Source: Ricinus communis (taxonomy: Eukaryota > Streptophyta > Magnoliopsida > Malpighiales > Euphorbiaceae). From it: a stretch of 64,000 bases of DNA. The stretch spans positions 4,466,501 to 4,530,500 of the forward strand of contig NC_063260.1 of assembly GCF_019578655.1 (NCBI RefSeq), written 5' to 3'. Under the pieces are notes generated by a model. The model was not told the DNA's origin and did no database searches. It worked only from the letters and a program-made list of their open reading frames with translations. The position numbers and the translations under genes were made by a program. Below, piece by piece: positions 56,061-64,000 of the stretch. How positions within the stretch are numbered: the first letter of the stretch is position 1; every line of letters starts with the position of its first letter.

Positions 56061-56572
56061 AAAACACTAGGAATAATGTTTTAAAATCAATTTGGCAAAA
56101 TTTAAATACCAAATTACCTTTCTCTATCTAGTAACTAGTCATATAAAACGACATCCAACGATTTGAATTTTTTTATCGACATAACAAGTCTGTTCACATC
56201 ACGTCGTACTAATATGCACATGCAAAAATGATCATTTACATGACCAAATAATGCACCTAAAAGACTTGTATTATCTTTTATATGAATTATAATAATGAGA
56301 GTATCATATGTGGACCCTATTTTTAATGATATTTGTGTACCGTTATAACTATAACAATTTGCCCTTTTAACTTGAAGTCAATACACAATTAGTTTAGATT
56401 TTAATTTCTAGCCAACTTACCTAGCAAGTTAGCAAAAATAATTAATTCAACCCAATCAAAAGACGTACTCAATGTAAGAAGTTCAATTTAGTCCTTGAAC
56501 TTCATAAGTCATTCATATTATTTAACAAAAATAATTAGATAATATTTTAAATTAAATAATATTATTTAACTC
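56061..56572. repeat. 512-bp direct repeat, copy 2
   Basis: Same length and apparently the same sequence as 55339-55850; period 722 bp. After copy 2 the sequence continues into the rest of the foldback arm (ATATAAAATTATGC), whereas copy 1 breaks off into the 210-bp spacer. Confidence 0.9.
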
Positions 56573-57425
56573 ATATAAAATTATGCTTTTATAAAAATAA
56601 AATAAAAATCTTATATTTTAGTAATATTTAATCTTAGTTTCTAATAAAATGATCATATAAATAATATAAAAAATTAGATAAAATATTTCAAATAAGTGTT
56701 AACAATATTAAATTAAATAATTTTATACATGTTCGGTGTTTCCTCGAGTCAAGATCTAGACCACATTTGAGGTTGAGAAATTATTAAGGTATTATTTTTC
56801 TTAGAAGCTAAATATCACTAAAATATAAGATTTTGTTCTAAATTTATAAAAGCATAATATTATAAGAGTTTGTAATAATATTTAATTTAAATTTTAAATT
56901 AAAATATTACTTAATTATTTTTATCAGATAATTAGAGTAAATTATTTAATTTTAAATAATTTTACTCTAACTCTCTAAAAAGTTACTTTTATAAAATTTG
57001 ACATTTATGATGAAGTTCAATAAACATTTTGTATTGGCTAGTAATTTAATTAGAGTGGATTGGCCACTTTGCCAAGTTGATGGTAAATTGGCTAGAAAAT
57101 TAAAATATAATCTAATTGCCTATTGGCTCCAAGTTCAAAGGGCAAATTGCCATTTTAGCTCTATTATACTTCAATATGCTTCAACTATTAACTCTCCATA
57201 ATAAGTAATATATTTTTCTTTAGTATAGGTACAAAATTAATGACATTATGGAGGATGATACATATTCAACAACATTTCTAAAAATTTGGATGAGCAGCTA
57301 GTGATTTAATTGGTTTTTTACTAAATAATTTATCTCAAGGTTGTAAAAGATAAGTTTGTATTCCTACCATTGATGAGCAAAATATTTGACATGCAAAATA
57401 TCTTTTTGAGTTATGTTAATAATAT
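56190..57425. mobile_element. Long inverted repeat (foldback/MITE-like element)
   Basis: The left arm (about 56190-56650) and right arm (about 56800-57425) are imperfect reverse complements. ACAATTTGCCCTTTTAACTTG pairs with CAAGTTCAAAGGGCAAATTG, TTTAATTTCTAGCCAA with TTGGCTAGAAAATTAAA, and TTATGCTTTTATAAA with TTTATAAAAGCATAA. The loop of about 150 bp contains the non-repeated TTCGGTGTTTCCTCGAGTC. No coding capacity. Confidence 0.75.
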
Positions 57426-58523
57426 AACTGATGATCCATATAATTTATCATTCAAAGTAATCTATATTTTTAAAGATGAAATCCCATCCTAGTTGTCTAC
57501 CATTAATAAAATGAATATTCTCACTGGTAGTTCGCTATTTCGAATATCATTGACAGTATTAATAAGGCAAAAAACCTCGTAGTGACTTGAATTTTTGTTA
57601 AAATAAAGATAATTAAATTAACAATGACAAAATAGTTATAATAATGTCTGGTGAAGAATTACAACTTGATCTTTTTTCTGAAGGCTCACAGGCAAAAAAG
57701 AGATGTACTAGGTAACAATTTGAACATGAAATACCTTATAGCAACCAAGAGGAGGGGGTGAATTTGTTGTTTACAAAAATCAATTTCAACTAAAAACTTT
57801 TGCTTTGAAAAGATTAAGTATTAAAATCAATATTAGCGGAAGCAATTAACCAAAGCACTTAACCAATCTAATATGAGAATGTAAGTAATAAGATAAACAT
57901 AAGTAAAATAAAAAGAGCTTAGGAAAGAGAAAATCAAACTCAAGAGTTTATAGTGGTTTGGCCAACTCCTTGCCTATATCCATTCCTTAAGCTTAACTTG
58001 AGATTTTCACTATCAATAATCCTTTTATGGGTGTAAGATCAAACCCAAGTGTTTATGTAAGATCAAACCCAAGTGTTTCTAAGCTCACACTCAAACTTCT
58101 TATAAGTGTTTCAATGGTAACATTCAAATCCAAGTGTTTTCTATGGATAACACTCTAATCCAAGTGTTTTCTCAAGGCTCACACTCTAACCCAATCTAAG
58201 ATTTTCAATCTTAGTTATAACAACAATCAATTCCTTACCCAAGTACTCAACCTAACCTTTTTGAGCTTTGAATATAGATATCAATCACTCAACCGCCCAA
58301 TGATTCAAGCCCTTTCTTGAATCTTCAATAAATAAGAATTTAATGAAGAAATAAAGATTAATGAGAGATATAACAAATAAGAGGCTCAAGTAAATACTCT
58401 TGCTTGACCTAAAACTATTAGAAATGAATTTTAAATAGTTATAGGTGAAATAGAGCTGTTATACCCTTATTAAATGCAAATATAGTCGTTGTAACAGCTT
58501 TTAAAAATACAACTTCATGAGTG
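57426..58523. other. Repetitive flank of the solo LTR, left half
   Basis: From about 57735 (AACCAAGAGGAGGGGGTGAA, then TTTATAGTGGTTTGGCCAAC) the sequence resembles a widespread plant repeat that I cannot classify. It appears to resume at 61140. 58035-58195 has short tandem words (GATCAAACCCAAGTGTTT twice, then CCAAGTGTTTTCT variants). Confidence 0.4.
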
Positions 58524-61139
58524 GGAACTGTAATACCCGGAATTTTTTTTTATATATTTAATAATGAGTTTTTATTTAAGTTAATTTTAGCTTTATTTTT
58601 ATTGGGTTTAATTTGAAATGATTTAATGAAAAATTTAATATTAATCAAATAAATGAGTTATTTTCTATACCCAATTAGTTTGAAATTTTAAGAAATTATT
58701 CAAGTAAATTATTTGAGAAATGATTATATTTAGGTTATTCAAAACTTTCCCAAATGCATATTTATATAAGTAAAATTATATATTGGAAAATTTTGGAAGA
58801 AATTATAAAGGATGTTTTTATAAAAGAATTTTGGGAAAATTGGTATTATAATTGATTAGTAGTATTAAATTTTAAGTTGGAATTTGATTATTTAATTTAA
58901 TTGTGTGTTAGGACTAAATTGGAAATTTATTTTGGAATAAAGATTAAAAGTATAATTTTATTTTTATGGGGTTTTAATGGAAATTTGTGAGTTTGGTATT
59001 TTCGTAAATAAATATGTCGGTCAGGGGTATTTTTGTAATTGTGTATTTTCAATAATTCGGATTTGGCCCAAATTAAATAGTTAGGGGCTTAATTGAAAGG
59101 CTAAAAAGAAGTTTGGGGGTCAAATTGGAATTTTGATGGATGGAATTGTAAGTAATTAAGGAAGTTGAGGGACCAAATTGTAATAAGGAAAAGTTCGGGG
59201 GCCTGATGTCGATATTGAAAGAAATGGAATCGGGGAGAGAGAAAAGAAAGAAGGAAGAAGAAGAAAGGGAGGAGAGAGAGAGGCGTCGGCGTCCATGGTG
59301 GGCCAGACTGGAGGCCAGTAGAAGCGGCGTTGACGTCGGAAGGAAGCGCACGTCAGCGAACCCGATGGTGGCGGTGGAGGCGGTGGCGGCGTCGGTGGGG
59401 CGGAATCGCGCGACGTGTGGCGGCTTCCGAAGCGTCGTTCGGCCGTTCCGGCCGATCTTGGTGGCGATCGGCTCCCCTTGGAGAGCTTCCCTTTTAGCGG
59501 CGTCGGTTTTGGTGGTAGGAGGAGAGTTCCGTGAAGTGGAGGCAGCCGCGTTTTTGGGTTTTTCCGGCGAGATCCGGCCGGAGGATGGACGATCGGAGGG
59601 CGTATCCCGACTCTCCTCGGTTTCAAGCTTCGCGATGGCAATTTGGTTTCGTGGTGATCGGGCTTCGTTGGCAAATCGACGGTCGAGATCGTCCGCAAAT
59701 CTCTCCGGATGATTGGGTGTCAGATCGAAAAATCGGAAGCAGGGATCGTCTTCAGCGCGTCGTTGTGAGTCCGATGGTGTGTTCGGATCGTCGATCGGAC
59801 TCCGGCGGCTGGAGGCGAGTCGACCGAGCGATCGAGCATCTCGATTGTCAGTTCGTTCGGCTCGCTCCTACCGAGGCACTGGAGCAGAGCTAGGAGGTCG
59901 CTAAACCTGTGAGTTAAAGTCATTTAATCATTGCACTATTGCTAAGTCTGATTTAATATGCTATTTTGAAAGTTCATGCATAATATGATTATTAGTATCG
60001 CAAAACTAATGATTTCACTTGATTATTAATATTTGAAATAATATAAATATTATTATTAGTATATTATAATAAGATAAACGTTATTATTTTTCCCTCACAA
60101 ATTTCACGTTGTTTTACCTTAAATCTTTAATCTTTATTTCGATATGTGTTGGTTGAGTTCATGAGATAATAATATTTATTATATGTGATGATTGCGAATT
60201 GGGAAATGTGGCTTGTAGAACATGCCGCCTGATGGGTTAAATCAGGACCGCGTGCGCACCGGTAATGATCATGGATATAAGATTATTATGGATTTGTCTG
60301 CCCTGATCGAGCATTGCTCTCTAGGCTGAGTTCAGTTGATTGCCGAAGTTAAGGTCCCTGATCGAGCGATGCTCTCTGGGCGCCGGCTTATTTGGAATTC
60401 AACTGTTCAGGCTGGAGGTAAGGACCCTGATCGAGCTTGCTCTCTGGGCGCCAAACCTGTTGGATTGAGAGAGCCGAAAGGCTATTAGAATTTGGAGTTA
60501 GGGTTCTACCGAGCCACTAGTTCCGTAAAAGTAAAAATATATTTTAATTTATTCATTTATTTATTTATTATGGTAATGATTATAATGTGATTTGTATTTA
60601 CGTGCATGGTTGATATTTTGATTCGAATGATTAATATTTTATGTGAAGGAAATAGTAGGGTATGATTATAGTATGGTTCGATATACTGATTTGAATAATA
60701 TATGTTTTCTGAGAAGAAGCAATAGTCCCTAGATTATTTGATTTTAACTCACTCTCGGTAGGAGTCTCCATTTTTTTTTTTTCGATTCGTATTCTTAGTT
60801 CTCCGCATGACTCTTATTCAAGAATCTTGACTCCTTCATCATCGGGTGATGTATTTGATTTGGTATGTAAATTGGTAAATATTAGATTCTCCATGGGTAG
60901 TAATTAGTAGATGTATCGGTTGTAAATTTTCCGAGCTTGGTCTCGCCTAGTTTTTCCCGGGCATCAAGTATTTATGTAGAATGTAGCTATTAAGATAATT
61001 TGTGGTTTTAATAATATTAATTTGAGATGAGATTTGTTTAAATCAGTGAGTGTCGGGCTTACTATGGGTTTCGGTGGCCTTAAGCCTACCCATTCCCTAG
61101 TGCCGGTCACGGGCCCACGGGTGGGGTCGTGACAGGAAC
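58524..61139 (+). mobile_element. Solo LTR with 5-bp target-site duplication GGAAC
   Basis: The LTR is 58529-61134 (2606 bp). It begins TGTAATACCCGG and ends GGGTCGTGACA. It is flanked by GGAAC at 58524-58528 and 61135-61139. No internal retroviral-type coding region, primer-binding site or second LTR lies between, so it is a solo LTR left by LTR-LTR recombination. It has a GC-rich island (about 59200-59900) and three box repeats (60301-60452). Its length and TGTAAC..GTGACA ends suit a Ty3/Gypsy family, which is inferred. Confidence 0.85.
60301..60452 (+). repeat. Three box repeats inside the solo LTR
   Basis: CCCTGATCGAGC followed by GCTCTCTGGGCGCC (or a variant) occurs at 60301-60325, 60356-60384 and 60425-60452, spaced about 55 and 69 bp apart. 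Confidence 0.85.
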
Positions 61140-62320
61140 AATCTTTCACGGCCGTGAAGCATCAGTGCAAAAAGCATATTTAAAAAATTGAAATATGTCA
61201 TAGCCATGAACAATTCTTCATGGCTAGGAAGTTTGCTTTCAGGGCTTGGGAACTTTGGCCGTAACCTCTACTATGATTTCTTGAAGATTTTGGAAAGTTA
61301 CCATCATTCACGGGCGTGAAATTTTTCTTCATGGCTGGAAAGACTTGTTCATAACTAGAAATCAGCTTGGAAAATCTCCTTCACAGCTGGGAAGATTTCT
61401 TCATGGTCGTGAATGGTTAGTTTCACAGTTGGGAATGTTAGCCCTGAATGCTTATACCAATTATCTCCTTTTTAATCACTGGCGTGACCACTTAAAAGCT
61501 CAAAAACTTGAGTTATATAACTCTAAATGGTAAACCATTTTTTCATTAAAAACTTTGGTCAATCATTACAATATTATAGTTTTGAAAAACTCCAAAATCA
61601 ACAATCTTTATACTCCAAAAAATAAAAATATTTTATAGCTAATCTAGTTTCCACAGTTCAGACATGCTTCAGTATTTTGCATGTTGCATCTTCCATACAC
61701 CTCGGATTGATGCAAGACCTTTTCCATGTGATACTAGAGTTCCAAGGCTGTAGATATGGAGAAACTAATATTAAATTTCTTCTTGTAGAAATAATTCCAC
61801 TAATTCTAATTGACCTCATCTACTGTAATCCAATCTAACAGATTGAGCATAATTCACTAAAAAATCTGAAACTCCATTTTTATAGTTCTATTAGTTTTGT
61901 TCCTAAAAGTATACTGATGTAGCTATCCATCCATATATGGATTGCCTTCATAAACTCTTCAAAGTGGTAAAGTTTATTCCTTAAACTTTAGCAACTTATT
62001 TTTTCCATGGATATCATACTTATCCACATGAGTTTCTTGACTCTACATGCTATTTGCATTGTACTTATATGTTATTTCACTCTTTCCGTCTTTATTACTT
62101 TATGATCTTATCTTGATGTTCATATTTACTCAAGTATTCAAGTCCTTGACTCTTGAATCCATCTCCACACTTATGCCTTCATCTTCATTTATATGTATAA
62201 ATGATAATTAAAGATTACCTACTAAAAACAACAATACTAAACAAGATTGTTAGTAGTAATAATATTTTGCATCATCAAAATCACATATGAAACCTTGGGG
62301 TCAACAAAACATATAACATA
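61140..62320. other. Repetitive flank of the solo LTR, right half
   Basis: Starts with TTCACGGCCGTGAA (61145-61158), a perfect 14-bp palindrome, and several degenerate TTCATGGCTGGGAAG/TTCACGGGCGTGAA words up to 61440. Near 62270-62310 (ATCATCAAAATC, CCTTGGGGTCAACA) there may be the far end of the older repeat interrupted by the solo LTR. No gene recognised. Confidence 0.4.
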
Positions 62321-63004
62321 ATATCAAATTATTTGGCAGCTCTATAAGATGTTATGAATTGTTTTCTTTTTCCTTAGGGGTACTTTATTATTTGCATAAA
62401 TCACGATGGTTAAAGTTATATTACAGAAAATGCATAATTTCTCAGTTAAAAAATAATTTAACACTATAATTAATGATGATAAGTATATTAATTACATTAT
62501 TCTCTATATCCTTCTTTTTTTGCAGTTTGCTTGGTGGGAAATATTTTCTAACACACTGCATTTCTGTTTTTTATATTACTATGTAATAAGATATGAAATA
62601 ATTATTGGAAGACTACATGTTTTTCCAAATAACATATATACTAAATGTTTGAAGTTATCGTATATTATTAATAATTTACAATACTAAGTTTGATTATATT
62701 TCTAATTTGTATAATATTATTTGATTTATTTCGCAGCATCACACAAGTGATCTATCTAGTGGTATAATGAAGACAGAGGAATGTGATGGTGAATGGTATC
62801 GATAAATGGTTATAGAAGAAATTTTATACGCACAATATTGAGATTTAGAATTTTTTAGGTAAATGTTATTATTTATGGGTTTCAAAGAGTACATACCAAC
62901 ATGTTGAATTGTAGCTGCTAATGGGAGTAGAGGTAATGTAGATTGAATTGAATGAATTTAGAGAGACTAAATTGACAACTCCAGATGTAAAGGCTGAGTT
63001 GATT
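62321..63004. other. AT-rich spacer before the second LTR
   Basis: No gene recognised. A short open stretch after TTTCGCAG (62733-62800) has no firm identity. Confidence 0.4.
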
Positions 63005-64000
63005 TGTAACACCCGGAATTTTATTATATATTTAATAATGAGTTTTTATTTAAGTTAATTTTAGCTTTAGTATTATTGGGTTTAATTTGAAATGATTTAA
63101 TGAAAAATTTAATATTAATCAAATAAATGAGTTATTTTCTATACCCAATTAGTTTGAGATTTTAAGAAATTATTCAAGTAAAATTATATATTGAAAAATT
63201 TTGGAAGAAATTATAAAGGATGTTTTTATAAAATAATTTTGAGAAAATTGGTATTATAATTGATTAGTAGTATTAAATTTTGAGTTGGAAATTGATTATG
63301 TAATTTAATTGTGTGTTAGGACTAAATTGGAAATTTATTTTGGAATAAGGATTGAAAGTATAATTTTATTTTTATGGGGTTTTAATAGAAATTTGTGAGT
63401 TTGGTATTTTCGTAAATAAATATGTCGGTCAGGGGTATTTTTGTAATTGTGTATTTTCAGTAATTCTAATTTGGCCCAAATTAAATAATTAAGGGCTTAA
63501 TTGAAAGGCTAAAGGAAAGTATGGGGGTTAAATTAGAATTCTGCGGGATGAAATTGTAAGTAATTAAGGAAGTTGAGGGACCAAATTGTAATAAGGAAAA
63601 GTTCAGTCAAATGTCGATATTGAAAGGAATGGAAATCGGGGAAGAAGAGAGGAGGAGAGAAAAAGCGGTAGAAGAAGGATAGTAGGGTCTGCATCGTCGG
63701 CCGCCGGCGTGCGATGCCAGGCGTCGGTGGCCGCGGCAGCGCAGCGTGGTAGCGGAGTGCGCGACGTGTGGCGGCCGGCCGTCGTTCGGCCGTTCCGGTG
63801 GCCTTCCGGCCGATCTCGGTGGCGATCAACTCCCCTTGGAGAGCTTCCTTTGGCGGCGGCTGTCGGTTTTAGTGGCTAGGAGGATGGGCGATCGGAGGGC
63901 GTATCCCGACTCTCCCTCGGCTCAAGCCTTGAAATGGCACCGGTTTTGTGGCGATCGGGGCTTCGTTTGCGAATCGACGGTCGAGATCGTCCGTAAATCT
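63005..64000 (+). mobile_element. Second LTR of the same family, truncated by the window end
   Basis: Begins TGTAACACCCGGAATT and is collinear with 58529-59703 of the solo LTR, with substitutions and indels in the GC-rich part. It lacks the 66 bp that lie between two AAGTAAA words in the other copy. Whether it is a solo LTR or the 5' LTR of a full element cannot be seen from this window. Confidence 0.85.

Noticed and set aside
55339..56572. Miniature LTR retrotransposon (TRIM) formed by the 512-bp repeats
   Set aside because: The repeats lack TG...CA ends, no primer-binding site follows copy 1, and no target duplication flanks the pair.
59206..59904. Long open frames of 120-180 codons on both strands as possible genes
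   Set aside because: They lie entirely inside a 2.6-kb LTR in a GC-rich patch, overlap in several frames, are low-complexity (Glu/Arg runs), and the second LTR copy breaks collinearity by indels.
62733..62960. Possible exon of a cellular gene after TTTCGCAG, with a DGEWYR-like peptide
   Set aside because: The open stretch is short, ends in a stop within a few codons, has no neighbouring exon, and lies between transposons. Too weak to call.
1..64000. CRISPR arrays, operons, phage or bacterial systems
   Set aside because: Regularly spaced short repeats with unique spacers are absent, and the spliced genes show that this is plant nuclear DNA.

Overview
The window looks like nuclear DNA from a eudicot plant. 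It is very AT-rich, its three protein genes are split by many short GT-AG introns, and it contains plant-type LTR retrotransposons and MITE-like inverted-repeat elements. A rosid (perhaps Malpighiales) is my guess from the protein sequences, but the sequence alone does not prove it. I found no bacterial features, operons, CRISPR arrays, rRNA genes or convincing tRNA genes.

Three genes could be rebuilt exon by exon with a continuous reading frame. (1) Minus strand, 4677-11939: condensin I subunit CAP-G, 12 exons, 1026 codons, with one non-canonical GC-AG intron. (2) Plus strand, 29106-31951: cytosolic glutamine synthetase GS1, 12 exons, 356 codons. (3) Minus strand, 34311-49831: VPS53, a subunit of the GARP/EARP tethering complex, 24 exons, 816 codons. 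GS1 and VPS53 are convergent, with about 2.4 kb between their stop codons. CAP-G and GS1 are divergent, separated by about 17 kb of AT-rich DNA. The three genes act in unrelated processes (mitotic chromosome structure, nitrogen assimilation, Golgi retrieval) and are simply neighbours.

Layout: 1-4676 is intergenic, with a 0.75 kb inverted-repeat element. 4677-12140 is CAP-G and its promoter. 12141-28900 is intergenic, with two MITE-like elements, simple repeats and a few GC-richer islands. 28948-32225 is GS1. 32226-34310 is a repeat-bearing spacer. 34311-50050 is VPS53 and its promoter. From 50058 to the end the DNA is transposon-rich: a MITE at the VPS53 promoter; a Copia-type element whose gag remnant runs straight into the last piece of pol; a 512-bp repeat present twice without a visible difference; a foldback element whose left arm lies inside that repeat; a 2.6 kb solo LTR with a perfect 5-bp target duplication; and the start of a second LTR of the same family running off the window edge.

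I did not find an unknown multi-gene system. The most unusual items are structural: the duplicated foldback arm (55.3-57.4 kb), the VPS53 intron duplication that copied the end of an exon with its splice donor (35.8-36.5 kb), the internally deleted Copia element (51.2-53.5 kb), and the solo LTR with a GC-rich island and internal box repeats (58.5-61.1 kb).
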